Made by a program: the position numbers and the translations under genes. Source: JBHENW01 sp046261875 (lineage in GTDB: Bacteria; Acidobacteriota; Thermoanaerobaculia; UBA5066; Gp7-AA6). Taken from it: a DNA stretch of 35,917 nucleotides. Below the pieces are notes generated by a model that was not told the DNA's origin, did no database searches, and was given only the letters and a program-made list of their open reading frames with translations. Numbering within the stretch: the first letter of the stretch is position 1; every line of letters begins with the position of its first letter. Below are positions 15,355 to 23,482 of this stretch, one piece after another. The stretch is from NCBI GenBank assembly GCA_046261875.1, contig JBHENW010000008.1, forward strand, positions 1-35,917, in the 5' to 3' direction.

Positions 15355-15900
15355 CTACTCGAGCCGCCGGATGATGTGCCACCCGTACGGGCTCTTCGAC
15401 GGGTCGTACGGGGCCATGCCAGTCTCGCCGGGCTGGAGGGTGAAACCGACATCCCCGAAGGCCGGGACCATTCGCTCTCGCCGGAACTCTCCCTGGGCCG
15501 CGGCGACGCCCCGGTTGGAAAGGCTGTAGATGCCCGGATGACGGTCGTCGGTGTACTGCTTGACGAGGGCGTCGAAGTCCTCGCCTCCGCGCGCACGCTC
15601 CAGCAGCCGGGCCGCGAGGGCTCTGGCTTCCGCCTCGCTTCGCGTGATGTTCTTGCCCGGGACCTTGCCGGTGAAAGAGATCAGGATGTGCTGGAGCTTG
15701 ATGCGCTCCGGCTCGGGGGCGGTCGAGGCGGCGTGTGCGGGCGCCGGGACGGCCGCCGGAGCCGGTGCCGCGGTGGTCGTCGTCGCCTCGGGCGTCTGGG
15801 GCGCCGCGTCGGGCGGCGGGCTCGGCGCGGTGCTGCACGCGGTCGAGAGAGACAGGACGAGAAAGCCGGCGATGGCGGCGGCGAGCGGCCGAGATTTCAT
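15355..15900 (-). CDS. Parvulin-type peptidyl-prolyl isomerase lipoprotein
   Basis: 181 residues from ATG 15900, with GGAGG at 7-nt spacing. The lipobox LSTAC gives lipidated Cys22. A Pro/Ala/Thr-rich linker of about 45 residues follows, then a parvulin domain with KLQHILISFTGK at its start, RALAARLLERARGGEDFDAL, an YTDD segment, FGDVGFTLQPGETG and YGWHIIRRLE at the end. It should accelerate cis/trans proline isomerisation in the periplasm, as SurA/PrsA relatives do. The only partner in the operon is the DPP-IV-like peptidase immediately downstream (TAG then ATG, no gap), which suggests folding or proline-substrate cooperation. The gene is divergent from the lipoprotein gene at 15943. Confidence 0.9.
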   Translation of the reverse strand: MKSRPLAAAIAGFLVLSLSTACSTAPSPPPDAAPQTPEATTTTAAPAPAAVPAPAHAASTAPEPERIKLQHILISFTGKVPGKNITRSEAEARALAARLLERARGGEDFDALVKQYTDDRHPGIYSLSNRGVAAAQGEFRRERMVPAFGDVGFTLQPGETGMAPYDPSKSPYGWHIIRRLE

Positions 15901-15942
15901 GCGATACCTCCGCGCGGATTCTAGTTCGGACGCGCCCCGATA

Positions 15943-17007
15943 ATGGTCGTCGTGCGGGCGCGGGTCCTCCTCGCGTTTTGTCTCCTGGCCGCCTGCGCCC
16001 CCGGCGCGCCGGCGCAGGAGCGTCGCCGCGCCGCGCTCGGACTGGCGCTGAACCTTCCCGCCGACGTCTCGCCCTCCGCGCGCAGCCGCGCGGTCGAGGA
16101 TGCGCGCCGGACCGGCGTGACGATGTTCGGCCTGTCCATCTCCTGGTCGGAGGGGGAGCCCGCGCCGCGTCAGTACCGGATCGAGGAAGTGACGCGCACG
16201 GCGCGCCTCCTGCGACAGTCCGGCGCGGTGCTCCATCTCGACGTGCCGCTCGTGACCGCCGCGTCCCGCGACGTGCCGGCGGATCTGCGCGAGCGCGCCT
16301 TCGACGACCCCCGGCTGACGATCCGCCTCGGGCGTTTCCTGGAGGCGCTCGAGCCGGCCCTTCTCGACTTCGCGACCGTTTCCCTCGGCCACGAAGCCGA
16401 CTCCTACTTCTCAGAAAAGCCCGGAGAGCTGCGCGCCTATCGCCGCCTGGTCGAGGGCGCGACGATCTTCCTCGGCAAGCGGGTGCCTCATCTGCGCGTC
16501 GGCGTGACGACGCTCGCGCCGGCCGAGAGCCGCGCCCCGGAGATCGCCGCCTCGCTCCACGCGGCGAGCCAGGTTCTCTTCTACATCTACGCGCCGCTCG
16601 CGCCGGGAAGTCCTTTCCAGCATCGGCCCCCGGCGGATCTGGAACGCGATTGGAAGCTCCTGCTCCAGACCTCCCAGGGCCGGCCGATCGCGTTTCCGGA
16701 GGTCAGCTACTCCTCCGCCGGCGAGAACGGGTCCGATCCCGCGCGGCAGGCCGCCTTCATCCGGCGCCTGCGCCGGGCGGTCGCCTCCGCGGACGGAGAC
16801 CGGCTTCTCTTCGCCCGATACGTTCCTCTGCGCGACCCGGCTCCGGCCGACGTCCCGCCCACCGCGGGCTTTTCGGAAAGCGCCAGGCGGCGGACGATCT
16901 TCCTCGCCAATCGGGGCCTGCAGCTCGTGGACGGCCGCGCGAAGCCGGCCTGGCGCGAGTGGCTTCGGTCGGCCGCGGCGCTCGCGGCGGATAAGATCCC
17001 CCGGTGA
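15943..17007 (+). CDS. GH-A-like (TIM-barrel) lipoprotein, function unknown
   Basis: 354 residues from ATG 15943. The lipobox LLAAC gives Cys18. The mature part reads like a (beta/alpha)8 barrel: LGLALNLPADVS, GVTMFGLSISWSEGEP, AVLHLDVPLVT, FATVSLGHEADSYF, HLRVGVTTLAP, VLFYIYAPLAPGS, PIAFPEVSYSS. Glu151 in GHEAD and Glu253 in FPEVSYS sit where clan GH-A glycosidases keep the acid/base (strand 4) and nucleophile (strand 7). I infer a glycoside hydrolase-like fold, possibly active on polysaccharide, but I cannot name the family or substrate. It overlaps the FBPase start by 4 nt (GTGA), an unexpected pairing of an exported protein and a gluconeogenic enzyme. Confidence 0.65.
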   Translation: MVVVRARVLLAFCLLAACAPGAPAQERRRAALGLALNLPADVSPSARSRAVEDARRTGVTMFGLSISWSEGEPAPRQYRIEEVTRTARLLRQSGAVLHLDVPLVTAASRDVPADLRERAFDDPRLTIRLGRFLEALEPALLDFATVSLGHEADSYFSEKPGELRAYRRLVEGATIFLGKRVPHLRVGVTTLAPAESRAPEIAASLHAASQVLFYIYAPLAPGSPFQHRPPADLERDWKLLLQTSQGRPIAFPEVSYSSAGENGSDPARQAAFIRRLRRAVASADGDRLLFARYVPLRDPAPADVPPTAGFSESARRRTIFLANRGLQLVDGRAKPAWREWLRSAAALAADKIPR

Positions 17008-18008
17008 CCCGCCGGGCGACGCTGGATCGCTTCATCCTGGAGGCGCAGCACGCTCACCCGGAGGCGACGGGCGAGCTCTCCCTGCTGCTCATGCGATTCG
17101 GCGTCGCGGGCAAACGTATCGCCCGCGAGCTCGCCGTCGCCGGCTTGAAGCAGACCCACGGAGCCGCCGGCTCCTCCAATGTCCAGGGGGAGGAACAGAA
17201 GAAGCTCGACGTTCTCGCCAACGACATCCTGCTCGAGACCTTCGACTATGGGGGCCTCGTGAGCGTCGCCGCCTCCGAAGAGCTCGACGAGCCTTTCTCC
17301 TACGGGAAGTCGGGCGCCGACGGGCGCTACGCCGTTCTCTTCGATCCGATGGACGGCTCCTCGAACATCGACGTCAACGGGGCGCTCGGCACGATTTTCT
17401 CGGTCCGGCGGCGGCGGGATGGCTCCGTCCGGGACTTGCTCGGACCGGGGACGGAGCAGATCGTCGCGGGCTACGTCCTCTTCGGCCCCGCTGTGCTCCT
17501 CGTGTACACCTCCGGCGAAGGAGTCCACCTGTTTACGCTCGATCCCGCGATCGGGGAGTTCCTCCTGACGACCCGCCAGGTCCGGACCCCGGCTCGGGGA
17601 AAGGGGTACGCCGCCAACGAAGGTCGCTCGCGCGCGTGGCCCGAACCGGTGCGCGCCTTCGTCGACTACCTCAAGGAGGAAGACCCCGCGACCGGGCGGC
17701 CGTACGCGACGCGCTACTCCGGGTCCATGGTCGCCGACGTGCACCGGATCCTGCTTGAGGGAGGGATCTATTTCTATCCGGCCGACGCTTCCGGCGGCGG
17801 CAAGCCCAAGGGCAAGCTGCGGGTCCTCTACGAATGCCAGCCGATGGCCTTCGTCATGGAGCAGGCAGGGGGCGCCGCCTCGACGGGCGAAGAGCGCGTC
17901 CAGGAGGTCACGCCGGAATCGCTCCATGCGCGCATCCCTTTTTTCATCGGCAGCCGGACGGAGGTGCGCTGGTACGAGAGGTTCCACCGCGGCGAGAAGC
18001 CGGAATAG
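17004..18008 (+). CDS. fbp: Class I fructose-1,6-bisphosphatase
   Basis: 334 residues, GTG 17004, overlapping the preceding stop. It hydrolyses fructose-1,6-bisphosphate to fructose-6-phosphate, the committed gluconeogenic step, in the cytoplasm. The class I signatures are intact: metal-ligand acidic segment SEELDEP (91-97), FDPMDGSSNIDVN (113-125) with DPxDGSSN, SGSMVADVHRIL around residue 245, a KLRVLYECQPMAFVMEQAGG segment near the end for substrate and metal binding, and a final IPFFIGS. Length is normal for bacterial FBPase I. Translational overlap with the GH-like lipoprotein suggests both come from one transcript. No Calvin-cycle gene is nearby, so gluconeogenesis is the simpler reading. 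Confidence 0.96.
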   Translation: MTRRATLDRFILEAQHAHPEATGELSLLLMRFGVAGKRIARELAVAGLKQTHGAAGSSNVQGEEQKKLDVLANDILLETFDYGGLVSVAASEELDEPFSYGKSGADGRYAVLFDPMDGSSNIDVNGALGTIFSVRRRRDGSVRDLLGPGTEQIVAGYVLFGPAVLLVYTSGEGVHLFTLDPAIGEFLLTTRQVRTPARGKGYAANEGRSRAWPEPVRAFVDYLKEEDPATGRPYATRYSGSMVADVHRILLEGGIYFYPADASGGGKPKGKLRVLYECQPMAFVMEQAGGAASTGEERVQEVTPESLHARIPFFIGSRTEVRWYERFHRGEKPE

Positions 18009-18056
18009 CCGACGATCCGGCACGAGTCCTGCAACCATGTTTTCAGGAGGGAAGCC

Positions 18057-18359
18057 ATGCCTGATAAGAAGCCCGGCATCGAGTCGGGGGGACACACCTC
18101 CGTGGGAAGAGACGACGTCAGGAAAGTCGAGCCTTTCGACTCGGGAGTCGTCTCGGGTGCCTCCAGCCAGTTGACATCGGAAGACGAGCACGCCGCCGAG
18201 ACCTACACGGTCGTCGCCGGCGATTCACTCTCACGGATTGCCAAGCGTCGGTACGGCAAGGGCAGCATGTGGAAGCTCATCTACGAGGCGAACCGCGACA
18301 AGATCGAGAACCCCGATTTGATCTATCCCGGCCAGGTGCTTCGGATCCCGAAAATCTGA
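18057..18359 (+). CDS. Small LysM-domain protein
   Basis: 100 residues from ATG 18057, with AGGAGGG upstream. Residues 1-45 are polar and probably disordered. Residues 49-99 are one LysM domain, YTVVAGDSLSRIAKRRYGKG, then WKLIYEANRDKIENPDLIYP and GQVLRIPK. LysM binds N-acetylglucosamine-containing glycans such as peptidoglycan. There is no signal peptide, so it resembles the cytoplasmic or non-classically exported LysM/BON (YgaU-like) proteins, but without a BON domain. A lipoprotein gene follows after 30 bp and is probably cotranscribed. Confidence 0.88.
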   Translation: MPDKKPGIESGGHTSVGRDDVRKVEPFDSGVVSGASSQLTSEDEHAAETYTVVAGDSLSRIAKRRYGKGSMWKLIYEANRDKIENPDLIYPGQVLRIPKI

Positions 18360-18389
18360 CCGAACCGTCGAGAGAGGGAGGAAAGAGAG

Positions 18390-18860
18390 ATGAAGAGAGC
18401 GAGCGTTCACGCCTTGCTGCTGCTGTTCGCCGCCAGCATCGCGGCATTCGGGTGCCGGAAGAAGGAGGAGACCGCCGTCGCATCACCGCCCCCAGCGATG
18501 GAAGTGACCGCGCCTCCAGCGGGCATGCAGGGCGGCGCGCGCGTCGAGCGGATCACGACGGCGAAGGCCGTCAACGCGGACGACAGTCCGGGAGAGACGA
18601 CCGCCGCTTTCGGCAAGGCCGACACGGTGTACCTCTCGATGTGGACCGCCAACGCGCCGGTGGGAACGGAGATCCGGGCACGCTGGATCGGGCCGGATGG
18701 CAAGCAGTTCAACGAGGACCGCATCGTCACCAACAAGGCGGGCGACGGTTACACGAGCTTCTACGCGCGCAACCGCAACGGCTGGGCCGCCGGAAACTAC
18801 CGGGTGGAGATCCTGATCAACGGCCAGCCCGCGGGAACAGCGGCGTTCCTCGTGAGCTAG
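18390..18860 (+). CDS. Lipoprotein with a beta-sandwich-like domain
   Basis: 156 residues from ATG 18390, preceded by a purine-rich GGGAGGAAAGAG. The lipobox AFGC gives Cys22. A short Pro-rich linker is followed by a domain of about 105 residues. Its strand pattern is TVYLSMWTANAPVGTEIRAR, WIGPDGKQFNEDRIV, YTSFYARNRNGWAAGNYRVE and ILINGQPAGTAAFLVS. A final 'G-x-Y-x-V-x-I ... G ... F-x-V' pattern is common in Ig-like/beta-sandwich ligand or adhesion modules, so an envelope-anchored binding role is plausible; I know no specific function. The TAG stop is 2-3 bp before the second palindromic repeat. Confidence 0.75.
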   Translation: MKRASVHALLLLFAASIAAFGCRKKEETAVASPPPAMEVTAPPAGMQGGARVERITTAKAVNADDSPGETTAAFGKADTVYLSMWTANAPVGTEIRARWIGPDGKQFNEDRIVTNKAGDGYTSFYARNRNGWAAGNYRVEILINGQPAGTAAFLVS

Positions 18861-18862
18861 TT

Positions 18863-18926
18863 AGGGGTCAATCGTGCATATTGCATATTTGCCCGCAGAA
18901 AATGCAGGAATGCACGATTGACCCCT
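18863..18926. repeat. REP/MITE-like palindrome, copy 2
   Basis: A 64-bp palindrome whose ends AGGGGTCAATCGTGCAT and ATGCACGATTGACCCCT are perfect reverse complements over 17 bp, with inner TGCAT/ATGCA pairing around a short central segment. It shares the same outer sequence as the copy at 531-593 but has a different centre. It fills the whole space between two convergent genes (stops at 18860 and 18928), so as RNA it could act as a bidirectional terminator-like hairpin. Confidence 0.85.
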
Positions 18927-18927
18927 C

Positions 18928-20031
18928 TCACACGTTGAACTTGAAGAGGATGACGTCGCCGTCCGCGACGACGTAATCCTTCCCCTCCTGGCGCAGTACC
19001 CCCTTTTCTCGGGCGGCGGCCATGGAGCCGGCGGCCACGAGGTCGTCGATCGCCACGGTTTCGGCCTTGATGAAGCCGCGCTCGAAGTCCGAGTGGATCA
19101 CGCCGGCCGCGGCGGGCGCGGTCTCGCCGGCGTGGATCGTCCACGCGCGGGCTTCCTTGTCCCCCGCGGTGAAGAAGGTCCGCAGGCCGAGGAGGTGGTA
19201 GGCGGCGCGGATGAGGTTGCCCACGCCGGATTCCGAGACGCCCAGATGCGCCAGGTACTCGCGCGCGTCCTCCTCGGGCAGTTCCGCCAGCTCCGCCTCG
19301 ATCCGGGCGGAGACGGGAACCGCTTCCGTGCCGAGGTGGGTCTCCGCGTAATGCCGGACGGCCCGGACCCGCGGAAGCTCGTCGGCGCGCGCGAGCTCCT
19401 CTTCGGCGACGTTGGCGGCAAAGAGCATCGGGCGCATCGTCAGGAGCGCGAAGCGGCGCGACATCGCCGTCTCCTCCGGCGTCATCGGCAGCGTGAGGGC
19501 CCGGCGCCCGGAGTCCAGGTGCGCGAGGAGCCGGTCCGCGAACTCGAGCGCCTGCCGCGACTCCTTTTCGCCTCCGCGCGCGGACTTCTCGAGCTTTTCG
19601 CGCGCGCGGGTGAGGGACTCGAGATCCGCCAGAACGAGCTCCGTCTTGATCGTCTCCATGTCCTCGACCGGATCGAGCGTTGCGGCGACGTGGGTGACGT
19701 CGCGGTCTTCGAAGCAGCGAACGACCTCCACGATCGCGTCGACTTCCCGGATGTGCTGGAGGAACTTGTTGCCCAGACCCTCCCCCTTCGAAGCGCCCTG
19801 GACGAGGCCCGCGATGTCCACGATCTCGATCGTGGCGGGCACCATCCGGGCGGACTTCGCGATGCGCGCGAGCGGCTCGAGCCGCGCGTCGGGGACCGTG
19901 ACGACGCCGACGTTGGGCTCGATCGTGCAGAACGGATAGTTCGCGGCGTCCGCCTTGCGCGTGCGCGTGAGCGCGTTGAACAGCGTGGATTTGCCGACGT
20001 TGGGCAGTCCGACGATTCCGGTGCGCAGCAT
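18928..20031 (-). CDS. ychF: YchF/OLA1-type ribosome-associated P-loop NTPase
   Basis: 367 residues, ATG 20031. The P-loop is GLPNVGKST (8-16), followed by the YPFCTIEPNVGVV switch region and the DIAGLVQGASKGEGLGNKFL segment. The fourth motif is NVAEEE rather than NKxD, which is the YchF/OLA1 trait that favours ATP over GTP. A coiled-coil insert and C-terminal TGS domain end in HSDFERGFIKAETVAIDDL and VADGDVILFKFNV. YchF is a universal protein that binds ribosomes and modulates translation start and stress response. The gene stands alone: ychF is often next to pth, which is not seen here. Confidence 0.97.
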   Translation of the reverse strand: MLRTGIVGLPNVGKSTLFNALTRTRKADAANYPFCTIEPNVGVVTVPDARLEPLARIAKSARMVPATIEIVDIAGLVQGASKGEGLGNKFLQHIREVDAIVEVVRCFEDRDVTHVAATLDPVEDMETIKTELVLADLESLTRAREKLEKSARGGEKESRQALEFADRLLAHLDSGRRALTLPMTPEETAMSRRFALLTMRPMLFAANVAEEELARADELPRVRAVRHYAETHLGTEAVPVSARIEAELAELPEEDAREYLAHLGVSESGVGNLIRAAYHLLGLRTFFTAGDKEARAWTIHAGETAPAAAGVIHSDFERGFIKAETVAIDDLVAAGSMAAAREKGVLRQEGKDYVVADGDVILFKFNV

Positions 20032-20089
20032 CGGGCGAGGAGAGTATCCCGCCCGCGCCGGCCCGCTCTCGGCGCTCCGAGGGGAGTCG

Positions 20090-21432
20090 TTAGTGAAAGT
20101 AGCCGGCGGTGTCGATGACGAGATGAACCGTGCCGGTCGAGTGACCGGCCGTCACCGCGAGCGCTCCGGTTCCCACGATGGCCACGACGCCGTTGCCCGC
20201 GCGCGTCTGGCCGCTTCGAAAATGCACGGTCGGCGTTCCGGGCAGCGGCATGCCGCCCGGATAGATCGTGACGTGGCCGTCGGAGCCCGGCTGCGTCACG
20301 GTCACGTTGACCGATACGGCCGTGGCGGTCGCCGGGATGCCGCACGTTCCCGCGGCGGGGAAGAGACGCTCGAACCCGGCGGCGAGGGGCGGGCCCCCCC
20401 GGTGGCCGTCCGGAGCCCGCGTGTCCGCCAGGCGGCAGGGCGGGATCGTGAAGTACGAGCCCGCCGGCGTACCGGCCGTGACACGTCCGATGGCGTTCTG
20501 CAGGGAGTCCGTGAACCACACGTCGCCGTCCGGCCCCGCCGTCACCCCGACCGGGTCCGACATCCGATTGGCGAGCGGGATCTCGGAGATCACGCCGGAT
20601 GTCGTGATCCGTCCGATCTTTCTGCCCGCGTTCTCCGTGAACCAAAGCGCCCGTCCGGCCCGACGGCGATCTGATGTGGGCGGCTATGCGGCGTCGGAAT
20701 GTTGAACTCGGTGATCGTTCCTGCGGTCGTGATCCGGCCGATCCGGTTGCCCGAGTACTCCGCGAACCAGAGGGCGCCATCGGGTCCCGCGACGATTCCG
20801 AAGGGCGAGCTGCCCGCCGTCGGGAGGGGAAACTCGGTGACCACTCCCGAAGGCAGGATGCGACCGATCTTGTTGCCGGGGGGAGCCGTGAACCAGAGAG
20901 CGCCATCGGGCCCCATCGTGATGTACGCCGGATTCCCATCCGACTCGAACTCCGTGACGACTCCGGACGTCGTCATTCGGCCGATCCGGTTTACGAGGCT
21001 CTCGGTAAACCAGAGCGCGCCGTCGGCGCCGGTCGCGATCCCGTAGGGCCTCGAGTCGGGCGTCGGCAGGGGAAACTCGGTGATGACGCCCTCGGGGGTG
21101 ACACGCCCGATGCGATTCCCCGAGCTGATGGTGAACCACACGTTGCCGTCCGGACCCGCCGTGATTCCGTGCGGATTGCCGAACTGCTGCTGCGTCGGGA
21201 AGAGCGTCACCGCCCCGGCGGTGGTCATCCGACCAACGTAGGGCAGGACGCCGGTGAACCACAGATTCCCGTCGGCGCCCGCGGTGATCAGCCAGGGAAA
21301 GCTCGTGGGGGGGCCGGCCGGAAATACCGTGACCGTCTGCGCCTGCGCCCTCCCCGGGTGGAGGGCGATCGCGAACGCCACGCTCAGAGCGCAGACCTGC
21401 CATGCCGCGGGCCTCGTCGGCGGATGTTTCAT
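20090..21432 (-). CDS. Secreted streptogramin-lyase-like beta-propeller with shared C-terminal module (one frameshift)
   Basis: Read from ATG 21432 (ATG 21462 is an in-frame alternative); the signal peptide ends in RAQA. At least seven propeller blades follow, of the type ITAGPDGNVWFT ... NRIGR(V/M/I)T ... GVITEFPLP, as in virginiamycin B lyase (Vgb) and related PQQ/NHL-like propellers. At 20651-20653 one base seems missing (plus-strand CCC where CCCC restores GALWFTENAGRKIGR), and the frame continues to 20090. The last 121 residues (20093-20455) are the PCRLADTR ... DTAGYF module shared with three other proteins here. Resistance to streptogramins is unlikely; related propellers with such modules are common secreted proteins of unknown substrate. 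The break is one base, so it may be a sequencing error. Confidence 0.75.
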
Positions 21433-21527
21433 CGGCCAGCTTCTCGGGAGGAAGTCTCTCATTAGAATCGTCCCAGCATGAGAGCGGCTGGCCTTACGAG
21501 CGGGCAACGGGGGCCGCGCTTCACACC

Positions 21528-22583
21528 TTGAGACGTTTCGTCAACCTGCTCATCGTCGGTCTTCCGATCGCGATCGCGGCCCGCCTGCTGGACGGCCCGG
21601 AGTGGATCATCTTCGCGGGGTCGGCAGTGGCGCTCTTGCCGCTCGCCTCGTGGATCGGGCTCGGCACGGAGCACGCGGCCGTGCGGGTCGGGAGCTCTGT
21701 CGGGGGCCTGCTGAACGCGACGTTCGGCAATGCGGCGGAGCTGATCATCACGATCTTCGCGCTGAGGCGGGGTCTCGTGGACCTCGTGAAGGCCTCGATC
21801 ACCGGGTCCATCATCGGCAACACGCTGCTCATCCTCGGGCTCTCCGCCTTCATCGGCGGCCGCAAGCACGGCACGCAGCGTTTTCAGGTCAAGCCCGCCG
21901 GACGGCATGCCGCGATGATGATCCTCGCCGTCGCCGCGATGGCGCTGCCGGCCGTCTTCGCGACCGTCGAGAAGGACGCGTTCGTGCGGGAGGAAGTCTC
22001 CGTCGGGGTATCGATCCTACTGCTCGGGACGTATGCGGCGTACATCATGTATTCGTATTTCTCGAAGCGGGTGCGGGAAACCGAAGGCGGGGAAGAGGAG
22101 GTCCACCATCCGCCAGGAAAGCCATGGAGCCTGCGCAAAGCGCTCCTCGTGCTCGGCGGGGCCGTCGTCGGGACGGCGGTGGCGAGCGAGATGCTCGTCC
22201 ACGGGATCGAGTCGGTCTCGACCACGCTCGGCCTCTCCCACTTCTTCCTCGGTTTGATCGTCGTGCCGCTCGTGGGCAACGTCGCCGAGCACTACAGCGC
22301 CATCGAGTTCGCCGCGCGCAACCGGATGGAGCTGGCCCTTTCGATCGCCGCCAACTCCTCGACGCAGATCGCGGTCTTCGTGGCGCCGCTGCTGGTCCTC
22401 ATCAGCCTCCTCTTCCACCCGATGGACCTGATCTTCCAGCCGATCGAGCTCATTACGCTCTTCGCGTCCACTTCGATCTTCGCGTACATCAGCCTCGACG
22501 GCGAGACGAACTGGCTGGAGGGCGTACAGCTTCTGGCCCTCTATCTCATCGCCGGGGTGTCCTTCTTCTTCCTGCCGGGATAG
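21528..22583 (+). CDS. Calcium/proton antiporter (CaxA/ChaA type)
   Basis: 351 residues from TTG 21528. Its start MRRFVNLLIVGLPIAIAARL matches the usual N-terminal span of the family. If one G is missing from the G5 run at 21509-21513, ATG 21478 would also be in frame. About eleven membrane spans. Two inverted halves carry the cation-exchanger signature: GLLNATFGNAAELIITIFAL in the first, and GNVAEHYSAIEFAARNRMEL with SIAANSSTQIA in the second, each with the ion-binding GN-x-x-E. An acidic His-rich cytoplasmic loop (EGGEEEVHHPPGKP) separates the halves. It exports Ca2+ in exchange for H+ across the inner membrane. It is divergent from the propeller gene, with nucleoside hydrolase directly downstream. 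Confidence 0.92.
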   Translation: MRRFVNLLIVGLPIAIAARLLDGPEWIIFAGSAVALLPLASWIGLGTEHAAVRVGSSVGGLLNATFGNAAELIITIFALRRGLVDLVKASITGSIIGNTLLILGLSAFIGGRKHGTQRFQVKPAGRHAAMMILAVAAMALPAVFATVEKDAFVREEVSVGVSILLLGTYAAYIMYSYFSKRVRETEGGEEEVHHPPGKPWSLRKALLVLGGAVVGTAVASEMLVHGIESVSTTLGLSHFFLGLIVVPLVGNVAEHYSAIEFAARNRMELALSIAANSSTQIAVFVAPLLVLISLLFHPMDLIFQPIELITLFASTSIFAYISLDGETNWLEGVQLLALYLIAGVSFFFLPG

Positions 22584-22619
22584 ACCCTGGGCGCGGATCG
22601 CCCCCGCCGTGTCCTCTGG

Positions 22620-23471
22620 GTGGACACCGACGTCGCTCTTGGCGCGGCCCGGGGCGACGTGGACGACGGGTTCGCCCTGGCCGCGCTCTTCCGCGCGCAC
22701 CGCGCCGGCGCGATCCGGCTCGCGGGCGTTTCGACGGTCTTCGGGAACACGACGGCGGCCCGCGCGGAGATCTGCGCGCGAAGGATCGCGGAGGCTGCGG
22801 GCGCCGCGGTCGAGATCGTCCGGGGCGCGCCGAGGCGCGGCGCACCGAGCTCAGCGGCGGAGGGAATTGCCGCCCTGGCCGGGGGGGCCGAGATCGTGGC
22901 GCTGGGGCCGCTGACCAACGTGGCGGCCGCGGTCGAGAAGGATCCGGCGCTCCCGCTTCGGGTGAGCCTCCGGCTCGTCGGCGGCAACGTCTCCTCCCGG
23001 GGGTTTCTCGCGCCTCTCTGGCCCTTCGAGTTCAACCTGGCCGTGGATGCGGGCGCCGCCCGGCGGGTCCTGGCGGCCCCCTGGCGCGAGATCGTGCTCT
23101 ACCCGCTCGACGTCGTGTCCGCGTTGCGCGCGGACGAAGAACGGCTGAGGCGGCTCGCGGCGCTGTCGAGCCTGGGGTCCTACCTGGCCCGGGAGTCCTC
23201 GAGGTGGCTGAAACGGACGCGCTGGCGACACTTCGGCCGGGGCTTCCCCGTCTGGGACCTCCCGGCCGCCCTCGAGGCCGCGGGCGCCCTTTCCACGGTC
23301 AAAACAGAGAGCGAAATCCGGCTCCGGCTGAGGCCGCTATCCGGGAATACCGCTCGCCTCCATTGGGTTAAGGCATTGGTTCCCAACAAGGCCTGGGCAG
23401 GCTTCGAGAGTCTCCTCCTGGGAAATCCCCGTCCCGGCCCTTTATCTGCCCCGCGGCAGGAGGTACATTGA
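22620..23471 (+). CDS. Inosine/uridine-preferring nucleoside hydrolase family protein
   Basis: 283 residues if started at GTG 22620. The frame is open back to the caxA TAG (22581-22583), and the codons before 22620 give RRVLWVDTD, the expected first strand, so a CTG start at 22587 (GGGATAGACC upstream) may be real. Family features: DTD then DVDDGFAL (acid cluster for Ca2+ and ribose, with a longer spacing than the usual DTDxxxDD), GVSTVFGNT, LGPLTNVA, LVGGN, EFNLAVDAGAARRVL, and FPVWDLPAAL near residue 205. It should split a nucleoside into ribose and base for salvage. The elongated first loop suggests an altered substrate pocket. It directly follows caxA and ends beside the M15 peptidase. 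Confidence 0.85.
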   Translation: MDTDVALGAARGDVDDGFALAALFRAHRAGAIRLAGVSTVFGNTTAARAEICARRIAEAAGAAVEIVRGAPRRGAPSSAAEGIAALAGGAEIVALGPLTNVAAAVEKDPALPLRVSLRLVGGNVSSRGFLAPLWPFEFNLAVDAGAARRVLAAPWREIVLYPLDVVSALRADEERLRRLAALSSLGSYLARESSRWLKRTRWRHFGRGFPVWDLPAALEAAGALSTVKTESEIRLRLRPLSGNTARLHWVKALVPNKAWAGFESLLLGNPRPGPLSAPRQEVH

Positions 23472-23482
23472 GGAGACTTACC

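Noticed and set aside
13343..15838. 831-codon minus-strand frame over the peptidase and parvulin genes
   Set aside because: Low-complexity Arg/Pro/Gly translation, a GC-rich shadow of the clear DPP-IV-like and parvulin genes in another frame.
20090..21432. Streptogramin (virginiamycin B) lyase resistance gene
   Set aside because: The blades resemble Vgb, but the protein is secreted and carries an extra C-terminal module; secreted propellers of this type are common and not resistance enzymes.
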